Under the pieces are notes generated by a model. It made no database searches. It saw only the letters and a program-made list of their open reading frames with translations, and was not told where the DNA came from. This document shows, in pieces, positions 21,311 to 32,460 of a stretch of 64,000 bases of DNA. The position numbers and the translations under genes were made by a program. The stretch's first letter is position 1; every line of letters starts with the position of its first letter. The stretch is from Artemia franciscana. Lineage: Eukaryota > Arthropoda > Branchiopoda > Anostraca > Artemiidae. The stretch spans positions 32,708,917 to 32,772,916 of the forward strand of contig NC_088872.1 in the NCBI RefSeq assembly GCF_032884065.1. The letters run 5' to 3'.

Positions 21311-24300
21311 CTATTTAGGGGCCTCCCCCATCCCACTCTGTCCCCAGGTGGCAATAGGAGAACACCCTACCGATATGTAGGTTGCCTCCATAGGAGACAC
21401 GGGCCAAGGGGGGAGCTTGTCCCTGGGGGTCCATAATAAGAAACTGGGGCACCCTCGCCCAGGGCCATAAATAGAGTTGGGAGAGGATAAGGCCTTTCAA
21501 ATGTACAATCAACAGGGCCCACTGGCGTATCCACACATCCCATGAGTTACAAACCTTCTACCAGTAATGGGATTATATTACATGGTGAAACAGAACACCA
21601 TCATGGGAGGATCCTCTATAGGAGAAAAACTGCAGCAGGGCATAAGATCTAGACCTATGGGCAATGGCCTCTGCAAAGGGCTGTCTTGACTCTATTCCCA
21701 CTTGAGGAGTGGCGCCCCTCAAGGAAATTATAGCCTAGTAAACAATACAGCATTTGCATGGGATTCTGAATAATGGATAATTCTTCTGGGCTTTGTCTGT
21801 TTTGATATGCGTTTTTGGGCCAAAAAACCTCTTCCTAGCTAATCTATCTACTATGTAATGCCTCCCTATAGTAGCATAATATTTTTAGGCATGAAACTTG
21901 GAATGTTTCGAAGTTAAAAATGACTATTGTATCAACATTTTGACTGACAAATTCACATGATTCAGACTGCACTTATTAGGAGTTTCAGAAACTCATATTC
22001 CAGGGCAGGAAATTAGGAAATATAGAATTTGTTTACTCAGGCAGGAAGGATAGGGTACATAGACAGGGAGTAGGGCTCATGATTAATGAGGAAGCTGTTA
22101 AGTCTTGTTTATGATGGGAAGGCATTAATAATAGAATACTAATTACTCATTTTATGACTAGAAGTTCAGGGTATCAGTTATAGTAGTATATGCCCCTGTT
22201 GAACCAACTGACAGAGATACTAGTAACTCAGATGAATTTTACTTACAGTTACAGGAGCAAATAGACAGGGTCCCATGTAATGTAGAAATATAGTGTTTTT
22301 ACTAGAAGATTTTGATGCCCAGGTTGGTAGGAATAGGGATAGATGGTATCCTAGCCTAGGTAAATTTGGTATAGGAAAAGAAAACAGTAATGGTATTTAG
22401 GCATGGTATTTGCATGATGGTATGGTATGGTATTTACAGAGACATGGTATTTACATGATGGTAAGACAGCAAGCCTTATTGATAATGTTATAGTAAATCA
22501 AAGACTGGCAGGATCAATATAAGATACTAGGGTACATAGGAGTGTTCTTATTGATGTTAAAAGTAAAGATCACCATCTGGTAGTGTCTAGGGTTAATTTA
22601 AAGCTGAAACTATGGAAGGGTAACTACCTCCCAGGAAATTATGATGTTGGTAGACTCCAGGATGAGAATTTGAGAGATACTTTCCAGGAACAATTGAATG
22701 CTAAACTTGAGAGTTTAGAATTTGACAATGTGAGAGATGGTTGGAATAATTTTTGAAAAATAATTTGTGAAAATTATTTAATGAAAAAAATAAAAATATA
22801 TGAACTAAGAAGGTGTGAAGTGATGGTCATGGATAAAATTGCCAAGAATCTGGAAGATGCAGCTAGATGGCATAATAGTAAAATATTGTACTGGCGTGTT
22901 AATAAATTGAGAGGGAGTAGTCAATCTAGACTTGTCTCAGTTAAAGATAGGAATGGGGCCACAGTTAGTGATAGGGAGAGGGTTAAAGAAAGATGGACAG
23001 AACATTTGAGAATGTGCTAAACCAAGATACAGTTGTGGGAAAAGATATAGAGGAAAATGAAAAAGAGTGTAATACCTTGGATGTAAAGGAAGATTTGTTT
23101 TGTGAAGAAGAATTAGCAATAGTACTAAAAGTATTAAAAAATATTAAGGCTCAAGGTGTTGATGGTGTGGTAAATGAGTGTTTTAAATATGGTAGTTCTG
23201 AGGTTAGAAATAAGCTACTGAAGATAATGAATATGATTTTTCAAAAAGGGAAAGTACCTATCAGTTTAAAGAAAACCTTAATCAAACCACTGTATAAAAA
23301 AGGTGATAAGAGTGGGTGTTACAATTATTGGGGCATTAGTCTGGTCTCTGTAGGTAGCAAGTTATTTAGTAATATGATACTTTTTAGGCTGAGAGATGCT
23401 GTAGGCAAAGTTTTGAGACAAAATTTTTTTACAAAGTTTTAAGAGAAGAACAGTGTGGTTTTAGAAATGGTAGAAGATGTTTTGACCAAATTTTCACTCT
23501 TAGGTTAATAATTGAGAAGTGCCTGAATTATCAAACACCTTTAGTCCTCAGTTTTATAGATTATGAGCAAGCAATCAATTCTGCTGATAGAAGAGCTTTA
23601 GCAAAGGTCTTATCTTTATATGGTAAACCAGATATATACATTAAAGTGATTAGTGCTATGTACAAGAATAATACTGCTGTGGTCATGGTAAGAAATGAGA
23701 TTAGCAGCTGGTTTTGTATTAAATCAAAAGTTTAGCAGGGTTGTTTTCTATCCCCCTTCATATGGACCATTTTGATGGACTTTGTCTTAAGGAGCACAGG
23801 AAAGGCAAGAGACCACGGAATCAAATGGGGAGGAAAAACTCTCCTGGAATTTGATTATGCTGATGATTTAAGTCCTAGATGAAAATGTGACCAAATTAAT
23901 AAAATTTCAGAGGTTTTGTAAGTTCAGGGTGCTAGAATAGGTTTGAAAATTAATGTTAAGAAGAGTGAGTCACTGAGGCTAGGAATAAGAGAAGATGAAA
24001 AGACGACATTGGGTAACAACAAAATTGATCAGGTAGGCATCTTCAGTTACCTTGGTAGCATTAGTAGTAAAAACAGTGGGAGCAGTGAAGATGTTGAAAG
24101 TAGAATAGTCAAGGCTCAGGGTGTTTTTTTCACAGTTATGACAATGGACAAATATGGCTCTTGAGCATGAACACTCTGAAAAACAGATGAAGATTTACTA
24201 GATATTTTCCAGAGAAATTGCCTACAGACTGTATTGGATACCTGGCTGACTGACTGTATTTCAAATAGTAGGATGTACAAAAAATGTGGTTCAATTCTAC

Positions 24301-24600
24301 TTTCTAGGGCTACAATGAGAGAGGTTGAGATGGCTAGGACATGTTCTGCAGATGAAGGATGACAGATTGCCAAAGATTGTCCTTTTCGGCCAACTGTCTA
24401 GAGCTAAACAGAAAGCAGGTCACCCTTGTCTGGGGTGGGAGGATGTCATAAAGAAAGATTTAAACGAAATGAGAACTTCCTGGGAGGGTGTAAAGAGGGA
24501 GAATTTGAATAGATTGGGATGGAGGAGGATCATGCATAGCTGTGTTGGCCTCCAGTGGCTTGGTGCTGTGGTGAGTTGTCAGTAGAAGTAGTAAGAAAGA
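21310..24600 (+). mobile_element. RTE-like LINE, full-length but decayed
   Basis: A leader repeat (21320-21730, inverted match to 1150-1620) is followed by one long broken ORF with endonuclease and reverse transcriptase. The coding part ends with the characteristic W-L-G-H-V-L-Q-M-K-D-D-R-L-P-K and S-W-E-G-V-K-R-E-N-L-N-R-L-G-W-R-R blocks. The 3' end near 24590 has TAGAAGTAGTAAG. A second, 5'-truncated copy lies at 13205-13870 on the minus strand. The R-W-L-G-H-V tail and the endonuclease style suggest the RTE/BovB or a related clade, but assignment needs a phylogeny. Confidence 0.8.
21970..24590 (+). pseudogene. Endonuclease-RT polyprotein of the RTE-like LINE
   Basis: In order: L-L-G-V-S-E-T-H-I-P (endonuclease Glu, near 21972), V-I-V-V-Y-A-P-V-E-P-T-D-R-D (near 22175), F-L-L-E-D-F-D-A-Q-V-G-R-N (normally G-D-F-N, so the metal-binding Asn is replaced) and S-K-D-H-H-L-V-V-S-R (SDH equivalent, near 22575). 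The RT runs from about 23090: L-I-K-P-L-Y-K-K-G-D-K-S, then the Y-R-G-I-S-L position read as Y-W-G-I-S-L, Q-C-G-F-R-N-G-R, L-V-L-S-F-I-D-Y-E-Q-A-I-N (motif A, Asp kept) and Q-G-C-F-L-S-P-F after a TAG. The active site Y-A-D-D lies at 23856-23867. A thumb and the W-L-G-H-V tail follow. At least five frame changes and several stops make it inactive. Confidence 0.8.
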
Positions 24601-26550
24601 GACTCTGCCTTTTAGTACTTTTATTAGTCTGTTAGAACTAACTAAAATTGATACAAAAAACATTTTTAATAACATTATAAAACACACCAAAGTTGAGAGT
24701 TGGACAAAGGTGGTTTTTACAGAACAGTTTAAGCAACCAAAAGTTTGGCCATTTTACATTGCTGAGCCTAAGGACATGCTTATTCTGGATTAATAAATTA
24801 CAGAATATATAGCAGCCCAGCTGTCCTGATCCTGGGACCACATAAGCTCTCTTCCACCTCATGGGAGAGGCTTGTAACAAGCTGTTGAAAAGTAAAGATA
24901 ACCCATTCATTCCCTAAGTCTTCAATATGACATTTTTCTTCAAGCAATAATGTAGAAAATTCACGATTTAGCAAAGATGTTACTCAGTTAAATTAAAAAA
25001 AAAGTATATGAACATGCATCAAACAAACATAAATTGAGCAGCAGACTCAGCTTTTACTAAGGCTATCAGCAATGAGTTGGTGCAGATGACAGCAGTGTAC
25101 TGTAAACACTTTGGGTGGTTGATGGTGAGTTTAATAAGCTCAGATTAATTGCCAGCTTTACCATTAATATTAGAGAGCATATCCTCCTTCACTTCCTTTA
25201 ACTTCTGCACCCATCATAGAAGACAAAATCTCACCATTGAACTATGCAAAATTCCAACAGCCCCATATATTGCATCATTCAGTTGCATAGATTTGAAAAT
25301 GACATCTTAGCAAATCAAAAACTACACCCTTAAAATTACCATTGTTGAAACATAATACAGGAGACAACTTATACAGGATTACAACTCCCCTCATTGAGCT
25401 TGGCAAAGCTTGATCTCCTAGTACTACATTTTAAAACTAATAACAATAGATAAAGAGCATGGGTTGGTACTGCTTATTTGTGAGCATAAAATTTCTGATT
25501 TGACAAAAATATACATAGATTGTTCAGATTCACTTTGTCCTACTTGCAGCAGAAATTTTTTACAACATGCTGATACAGAGATAAATGTCACACAAGTTGC
25601 ACTGGTGTTACATGAAACATGACTAATACCAGTAATGATCCTCAATACATTTATTTCAATTCTTTTTTTAGAGCTAGTTAAAAGAAATATTTAGAAGTTC
25701 AAGTTACTACTACTACTATTTACTTAGGGGTGGTTCTACTTTTATGGGTTAGTATGTGAATCCAAAATGCAAGGAATAGGACATTATCAATGCTCACTAG
25801 TTATTTCAGTTATGACAAAGAGAATTTGGAGCTATATTGAGTTTTGGTTTAAATATTGGAAGTAAAAAATTAAAACAATTAAATGATTCCTGGATGTTTT
25901 CAGTGATTCTTACTAACTGTTATTGCTAAACTGCAACCAATTTGACCTGTCTAGCTACAGTACAAATATTACTATAAAAAGCACCAAGTCTTATTTTCTT
26001 TTTTTTTGATTTTTTTTTAATGTTTTTCAATGAAAAAAATTTCCTTTTTTAGTGATACCATTTGTCCTATTTCCAGATGTAGAGGGTGTATTCATATCCA
26101 TTTTGGAAGTTTTCAAACAATAAAATCTTTTTTGAAAAGATAGATTTTAGGAAGTAAAAGACCTTTACTTATCAGGGGAAACAATTTGACCTGAGTAAAC
26201 ATTGCACAATGGGAAGTATAGTACATTTTCACAATTTTTCCATTAACTATGCTTACCTATTTACTTGATGATAAGGTTTTAAAGGCAGTATATTTGCATA
26301 GATATTAATGCAGAACATATTAAGAAGTGTAAGAGACCAATGTTTTTTGCATTTTTTTTTGTATTAAAAATGAGGATGGATAACTTAAAAAAATTATTTG
26401 CTCAAAGTAAAGAACAAAGTTGAAACTTAAAACAAGCAACAGTTTTAAAATCACTTTAATTATTTCTTTAAATTATTGGGGGCAAATTCCCCCCCCCCCC
26501 TGTCAACAGTGGCACTGACAAGGAGTAGACAATTTCTGCTATTGGTGTTT
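24600..26550. other. AT-rich intergenic stretch, no gene recognised
   Basis: Short ORFs only (for example 24638-24910 and 25424-25645 on the minus strand), without domain signatures or codon continuity. It contains T runs near 26000-26050 and a C run at 26490-26500. It could be intronic if the candidate gene at 28.97-30.12 kb continues downstream on the minus strand. Confidence 0.4.
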
Positions 26551-26559
26551 GCAGAATTT

Positions 26560-27150
26560 CTTCATTTTTCTCCAAGTAGTATGGCCTTCACAATTGTAGG
26601 CACTGGAAGCTGTAGCTTGTCTTGAATTATTTCTTTAACTTTGTTGATGTCCTCTAAAGGGTCAGTTTGTGGCAAATTTTTCACAACAATACTCATTTTC
26701 ATGTTGGATTTTTTGCAGACAAAAGGCTTCTTGTCTGACTATTTTTCAGTTCTCATCTTGAACTGTTTGAACATGCCTTTCTTTAATGCTCTCTAGTTTT
26801 GAGTTTAAATCCAGGAATATACTGTCAGCATACTGGTGCATTTCTTCAAAGCTTGGTTTTTTGGCTAATTCAGATCTTAACAGTGCAATTTCCAAGGATA
26901 TTTATCTTACAGAATTTTCCACTCTTGCAATGAGGTCATAAAGCACTTGGTCATCAGGGAAAGCATTGAAGGTTGGTATATGGCTGTTGTGAGAGCTTTG
27001 CTTGTGTTTGGGAGCATAGTGTTTTGAGGAGACCTTTGCTGGGTATGAGATTTTTTGTTTTGTTTCTGTTCTTGTTATTTTCACTTGGACTGTAATAGTG
27101 CAGGGCATTTCTGGTTATGACAGGTCTGTTTGATTTATCTATCATAGTTA
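26560..27150 (-). pseudogene. LINE ORF1-like remnant (coiled coil plus RRM-like start)
   Basis: Minus-strand frames read L-E-I-A-L-L-R-S-E-L-A-K-K-P-S-F-E-E-M-H-Q-Y and L-N-S-K-L-E-S-I-K-E-R-H-V-Q, a helical coiled-coil-like segment. After a frameshift comes M-K-M-S-I-V-V-K-N-L-P-Q-T-D-P-L-E-D-I-N-K-V, which fits the first strand and helix of the RRM-like domain of LINE ORF1 proteins. The N-terminal 65 residues are Ser/Lys/Gln-rich. There is a stop near 26905, so no intact protein. The matching ORF2 is not adjacent on the minus strand. The endonuclease-RT fragment at 18.9-20.6 kb could have belonged to the same insertion, before the plus-strand LINE landed between them. Confidence 0.5.
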
Positions 27151-27379
27151 AACAGATAAAAAAAAAAATGTGTAATGCAAAATCATCTATAAATTCTCAA
27201 AAAATTGTATAAGTATGAAAAAAAAACTTCTAAAAAATTATGAATAGCCTAAGTCTGGATTTACACATTAATTCAATACTATTATTATTATTTCATAATA
27301 TTATTTGGTAGGCTATAGTTCTTAAATATAGGCTATTGCTGTTGTTCACTGCTTTTCTTATTTATATCAACATACCTTT

Positions 27380-27760
27380 ATAATCATAATTTCATCCTGA
27401 GTCAAAATATGACATTTGTTTTCATTGAAAATTCAACTTTAAGCCCTTTCTAAGCTCTTGAAAATGATATCTTAATCTCTTATTGTAGATATAGCTTTTA
27501 TTCCTGTGTTAACATCAATTTTGTTAAACCAATTTCCAATAAACTGAATCAATGATGACAAAATTGAGAATCCATAAATGCATGGGAAATATATAATGTG
27601 GGCTATATTTTTTGGTAAGGCTTAAAAGGATAGGTTAGATTAAAAATTGAATTTGCAATAGAAAGAAATGTCATGTTTGGATTCAGGATGATATTCTGAT
27701 TCTTGAGGTAAATTTGTTTCTTAGCTATCTGAATACTCTGTTAATAGAAATACTTACCAT
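27380..27760. repeat. Foldback (MITE-like) element, copy 1
   Basis: The left arm (about 27385-27460, containing AATTTCATCCTGAGTC, ATGACATTTGTTTTCATTG and AAGCCCTTTC) is the inverted complement of the right arm (about 27620-27715, containing AAAGAAATGTCATGTTTGG, ATTCAGGATGATATTCTGA). The two arms of about 75 bp flank a central part of about 150 bp. The same arms and centre, with the centre in inverted orientation, recur at 56340-56710. No coding. This is the structure expected of a non-autonomous TIR element. Confidence 0.65.
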
Positions 27761-27860
27761 AAATATTATTTTTGAAACAACTTTAGAATATAATAAAGTC
27801 AGCCTTTTAAGGTAAGCATATTGATACTTTATAGGCTACTTTTTGCTGTACATCCATCCC

Positions 27861-28017
27861 TGAGAGTTTCATTTTCCTAATACAACCACTTTTCAAGATA
27901 GCAAAAAGATCTTAATCTAGAATTGCACAAAACACTAAGGGCTAGTCTACCCTTGAAATGTTCAATTTCCTAATTCAACCACTTTTCAAGATGCCAAAAA
28001 GCTCCTAAACTACGATT
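27861..28017. repeat. Tandem duplication, about 95-bp period
   Basis: The string TTTCCTAATNCAACCACTTTTCAAGAT, followed by GCCAAAAAG or AGCAAAAAG, occurs near 27873 and again near 27967. The period is about 94-95 bp, with moderate divergence. The second unit ends just before the SINE target site. Confidence 0.7.
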
Positions 28018-28041
28018 TTACCATAGGCTAAGCAGCCTACT

Positions 28042-28340
28042 TATAGCCATCCTAGCCAAGTTGGTTGGTAAGCTGGATTTGGGAACCTTTGTCTGAAAGG
28101 ATGCGGGTTCAAATCCCAGTGTACCTAATTGTTCAGTTTGGGACGGGAGTCAGTGGCGTGACTCTGTAAGCTTAAAATGGGTACCTGGAGAAATCTGGGG
28201 AAGGTAAACAGGAAGGGTGTGCGAAAGCACAGGATGGTTGGCCCCCAGCCGCCCATTGCACTTCCTGGCTGAAGGGTCAAGAAACGGAGATCAGCACCAC
28301 CAGTAGGGACTGTAAAGTCTAATGCCGTATCCTTTACCTT
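28042..28340 (+). mobile_element. tRNA-derived SINE with 13-bp target-site duplication
   Basis: The 299-bp element begins with a tRNA-like head. An RNA polymerase III A-box-like TAGCCAAGTTGG lies at 28053-28064 and a B box GGTTCAAATCC at 28106-28116. A tRNA-unrelated body follows (GGGACGGGAGTCAGTGGCGTGACTC, then a GGCCCCCAGCCGCCCATTGC region), and a short non-poly(A) tail ATCCTTTACCT ends it. It is flanked by a perfect direct repeat TAAGCAGCCTACT at 28029-28041 and 28341-28353, which is the target-site duplication made by LINE-encoded machinery. Intact boxes and an exact duplication suggest a fairly recent insertion. The partner LINE was not identified; the tail does not match the 3' ends of the LINEs here. 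Confidence 0.85.
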
Positions 28341-28353
28341 TAAGCAGCCTACT

Positions 28354-28972
28354 GGCTATTCTGTACTCATCTTATAGGCTATGAAATTGATCTGAATTTC
28401 GAAAAAATATCATTTAGTATGACTCTGGATAAATGGCGAAATTTTACAGACTTTGGCTTCCTATTCTTCTATGGCCTAGCTATTTATTGAGACCCTTTTT
28501 AGTAAACAATTGTAAAATGATTGACAACTGATACTCATGATGATAACTGCAAGCCTATTTGAGAAAATAAGTAGAGCAGATCTGAAAACCAAACTTAGAT
28601 TGAAATATCAAGCACTAAGAAAATTACCATTTTCTTATAGGCTACCAATTCCAATAGGCTAGAGAGGAAAGTTTTAAATATTATTGCTAATTTCTATTGG
28701 ATCTGGTGCTCCTAAATGCTATCTATTTTCTATTTAATTATATGAAAAACAACTATAGATGACAGAGTAAACAAGAAATTTGGAGAAATGACCCAGACTA
28801 CTAATTGCCGTGCAACTGCAAATTACAGAAAACACAGATTGCAATGTACATTTTTAAAAAGTCTTTTTTTCAAATTCCTCATTGAAATTACTTTTAGAGT
28901 CCTTTTAAGTTTATAGTCCATTTTTCCCGCGCGTAAGTAATTTACAACTTGGCTCATTCCAAAAATCTTTAC
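28354..28972. other. Unannotated stretch between SINE and candidate exon
   Basis: AT-rich sequence with no recognised repeat. If the exon at 28973-29076 is real, this is its 3' intron. A consensus acceptor leading into an open phase-0 frame was not obvious here. Confidence 0.4.
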
Positions 28973-29076
28973 CTTTTGTTCACAAAGTTGTGCTTTTTTT
29001 CTCTCGCTAAAGGGATCACGGCTGAAGGACACAGCAAAACTGCAATCTTTGTGATACCCAATCTGTCCAGAATATC
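28973..29076 (-). CDS. Candidate exon 2 of an unrecognised host gene
   Basis: On the minus strand this 104-nt segment lies between an acceptor ending CTTTAAAG (at 29077) and a donor GTAAAG (28967-28972). When joined to the candidate first exon (30083-30122), which ends in phase 1, it reads G-Y-S-G-Q-I-G-Y-H-K-D-C-S-F-A-V, then S-F-S-R-D-P-F-S-E-R-K-K-A-Q-L-C-E-Q-K, and ends in phase 0. The frame that fits the splice phase is open throughout. The composition is balanced and protein-like, unlike the low-complexity ORFs nearby. I do not recognise the family. The frame stays open past the donor to 28823, so an alternative without this donor is possible. Confidence 0.4.
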
Positions 29077-30082
29077 CTTTAAAGCAGAGAAAAAAACATT
29101 ATTATTACTGCCAGATCCACAAAATTGAATCAAGGTTCAGGCCACCAAGGCTCACTGCCTCCAAGCCAAAAGTCATAAACAATAATGTAGCCTTGGACTA
29201 TCTCCGAACTAAAAATCATAAACAATAATATAGCCTAGGACTATTGACTCAATGGACTATTTGACTATATTCAATGTCCATTGGATTGGCTCTCCTTGGA
29301 TTTAATAATTTTAAACGGGACTTGATACTGGCTGGAAAACTTTTTTCTCTCACCTTCGATTACTCCTCAGTGGACATTTTTGCACCATGATCGGTACCAA
29401 ATCTGTTCAGGAAAATGGATCCACCGGACATTAATTTGGAAGCCAATACCATTTTCACTACATCCAAACTCGGCAGCATATTGAAAATAAACCTCCCAAT
29501 CATGGTTAGACATTGGCAGGATACTCAGAGGCTGGGCGGTGACTGAAATTAGCAGCAGTAAGCGCCTATTTCGGCCAAATATTCTCAGGGGCATCACAAG
29601 AAGGTTTTCAAAAATGCCCCTAACTCCCCCCAAAAAAATATGATTGACAAAATATTCATAAGCCTAGCCTTTTGTGTGTCACTTTTGTAACCAAATGGTG
29701 CTTAGGACTGCTTACATTGATCAGCCTGGTTTCACTATATGTGATATGGATTTGACGTTTCACGCAAAACGTGCTGTTTTGTATAAAATTGTATCAGTTA
29801 AGTTTGTGTGAACCCAGATTCAAACGAGGAAATGAGCAAAAAATGATTATTTTTAAATGTTCATTTTTCAACATCTTAGCTAAAAAAAAATTGAAGCCAT
29901 TGAAAGAAAAGGCGGGACCTACTTTTTTTTTATAAAAATACAGCGGTAGGTACAGAATTTTAGGCAAAGAAAAAACTTTAGGGTGTATTCTACAAGATTT
30001 CATGGTGAGATTTTACTATTAACTAAGATTCGCGCTAAATTTTAAGAATGGAATAAACCAATTAAAGTTGCGGAAGTCTAAC
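29077..30082 (-). other. Putative first intron of the candidate gene
   Basis: The segment between the two candidate exons. It holds an 88-codon minus-strand ORF (29367-29633) without a known domain, whose plus strand also has a 50-codon open frame. Neither has supporting splice or start signals strong enough to call. A-rich and T-rich runs occur near 29880-29930. Confidence 0.3.
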
Positions 30083-30122
30083 CTTCGTTCTTTTTTTCTA
30101 TCCCTATGTTTAGAGTCGCCAT
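30083..30122 (-). CDS. Candidate first coding exon of the same gene
   Basis: A minus-strand ATG at 30122-30120 in a strong Kozak-like context (AAAAATGGCG) opens M-A-T-L-N-I-G-I-E-K-K-N-E and ends at a GT donor (GTTAGA, 30077-30082) in phase 1, compatible with the exon at 28973-29076. The intron would be about 1006 nt, and includes an ORF at 29367-29633 that I take to be non-coding. Support is the start context plus phase agreement only. A short first exon is easy to find by chance, so this remains tentative. Confidence 0.35.
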
Positions 30123-30124
30123 TT

Positions 30125-30975
30125 TTTATTTTTTTTTATCTCACCGGCACCAAGTTGTCATTTTATTCTTTTTGCGTTTTAAGTCACCCAACAAAAATAT
30201 TCAAATTAGCTCATTGACCATATTCCGGTTCTTTCCCCCGGACAATTCGTGATGATGGTGAATAAGAAAGCAGTGGACACTATAGTAATTTTGTAGCAGT
30301 CCTGAACTCATATGAGGTAAATTACTTTTCAAAATACTTATTTTCCCCTGTTCAGCTTTTAGCCAAAAATCTTTAAGATTTCTTATTTCCAATTTTGTGC
30401 CCTGTCCAAACCTTAATTCGTTTTTTTTGTGTATTTAAAGTAAAATACATTTTTTTTTTGAATATTGTCAAGCTGCTTCTTTGAGAACAATAATTTTTTA
30501 TTGTGCATAATTTATTTTTGTTCGTTTTTTAGAATACAGAGAAACTTGAAAGCTTGCTGGCTTCTGTTCCGCAAAAGCCAATGGCCTATGCTTTTTCTCA
30601 GTGTTTTCTTGAGCGTCACAACACGGCAATTATTTTAAGAAAATCGGGATACTTTTTTGAGGAAGGAAGAGTAGGCTTGTAAAATTTATACGTCTTAGAA
30701 TATTCGTGTTTTCCCCTTAGCATTAGGTGCTCACAGCACAAGTTTCGATCTGAAAACCATCACTACAAAGTCAATTCAGGAGTGTAACGCTATTGAAACA
30801 ATTGTTCTCAATTCCAAGCCCCCTTCGGCCGGAATTCTTACCTCATAAGTTTCAAGTCAATTGGTAAAAAGATAAACCTGACTTGCTTTCATAGGCAGCA
30901 CAATGGCGCTGCCCAAGTAAAGAGCGATGTGGGCACAGTGTAGCATTACTATTATTATTTTGTTTTTTAGACCAG
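30125..30975. other. Upstream region of the candidate gene, no feature resolved
   Basis: AT-rich. If the ATG at 30122 is a true start, its promoter lies here on the minus strand, but I see no convincing TATA or initiator element at a suitable distance. No repeat family is recognised until about 30980. Confidence 0.35.
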
Positions 30976-30979
30976 GGCG

Positions 30980-32460
30980 CATCGTTTAGAAGGAGTTGTC
31001 ATAAAAACTTTCAAAGGGGCTCATTCGCTTGGAAATAGAAAGTTCTAGTGTCCATTTTAATAGTAGAAAGTGAATGAAGGGCAATTAGACCCAACACCCA
31101 CCACTCTCATTTCCCCAAACATATCCAATCTAAATTCTGTTCAGCATTGTTGGAAGGTCTCGTGATTATGTGTTTGGGGATGTCAACCTCTCCACAGTCC
31201 TTAGAGCAAGGGCTGTAAGTTAGGTAATTTGTTCATTGTTTGGTCTACATAAACTTTATACTAACTTAATGTATGCCTATATGAACTTTATACTTTCCAA
31301 AAAGACGAAGGGTGTTCAGATGAGCCTTTCAGAAAAATGTTGAGGGAGGGTCGCACTAAATCAAAGCATGTTATTTGTATACGGACTGCCAAGAAGGCTT
31401 AAGTCAGGAATGAGTGTGTATATTAATTTACAATTTTCAGAAAAGGGTAAAGGATATGATCGATCATAGGCAGCGCAATAGCACTGCCAAAGTAAGGAAT
31501 GGGGTTGGCACAATGTATTATTTGTATTCAGACGAAGGTATTTCGCATAGAAGGAGTTGTAGCAGAATCTTCTACAGGGGCTCTTTCAATTGGATATTGA
31601 AACTTCTAGTGCCCTTTTTAATAATTGAAAGTGATTGGAGGGTAAAAAGCCCTCTCTCCTCATTAATCATTTCTCCAAAATCATCCCATCAAAATATTGA
31701 GGTAGCCATTATGTTCAGAGAAGTTGGAAGGTCCAGTGTCTATGTCTTTCAGGTTGACAACCCCCACAGGGGAAGGTTTTTACGTTATGTCTTGGGGGCA
31801 TATAAGGTTTTTATGGAATGAGTAGTCATAAAAGATTTGGAGAGGGATCGTGGGATTGGAAATAAGAAGTTCCAGTGCCCTTTTTAAGAGTCAAAGTAAT
31901 CGGAGATTATCCGATGGAAATTCTGAGATAGCATTTTGTTCAAAAAATAGTCCAAAGATCTGAACTTTATGCCTTCTGGGTTGACCCCCCCCCCCACCTA
32001 GAGTCTGAGAGCAAGGCTTGTAAGCTATACCCCGGGCATATACAATTGTATCGAGCGGATGGTCGTATAAACTTCGTGCGGGGATCGTTTAATTGGAAGT
32101 TAGAAGTTCCAGTGCCCTTTTAAGGAGTCAAAAGTGAATAGAGGGCAACCAAACCCTCCAAACCCTTCATTCCCCAAACACATCCGATAAAAGCTTAAGA
32201 GGGATATTTTATTCAGTATTGTTGAAAGGTCCAGTAATTATGCCTCTGGGGATGTCAACCTCCTGGGAATTTCAACTTACAGCCGCGCAACGGCTGTAAA
32301 TTAGGCAATTCGTTCATTGTTTACATAAAGTATATGTCATTGAGAAAGGTATACACATTTTAACTTTACTTTCCAAAAATACAAAGGGTATTTTTAATAC
32401 CCTTTATAAAATACAAATCCTTTCAGCGAATGTTGAGGGAGTGTTGAACTAAATCTAAAC
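30980..32460 (+). repeat. About 300-bp satellite-like family, plus orientation, three or more units
   Basis: Units share TAGTGCCCTTTTTAA-type text, then GTGA(A/T)(T/G)(A/G)GAGGGCAA, then TTTTGTTCAG(C/A)ATT...GGAAGGTC, then GGGGATGTCAACCTC, then AGAGCAAGGGCTGTAAGTTA. They are centred near 31030-31230, 31600-31780, 31860-32060 and 32100-32310. The same units in the opposite orientation make up 39700-42430, and a further plus-oriented copy is at 50560-50860. The 135-codon ORF at 31414-31821 lies across these units and is not a gene. Confidence 0.8.

Noticed and set aside
29367..29633. 88-codon minus-strand ORF as an exon
   Set aside because: Lies inside the proposed intron, with no acceptor/donor pair that keeps phase and no recognisable domain.
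31414..31821. 135-codon plus-strand ORF
   Set aside because: Lies across satellite units that also occur inverted elsewhere; the frame is not conserved between units.
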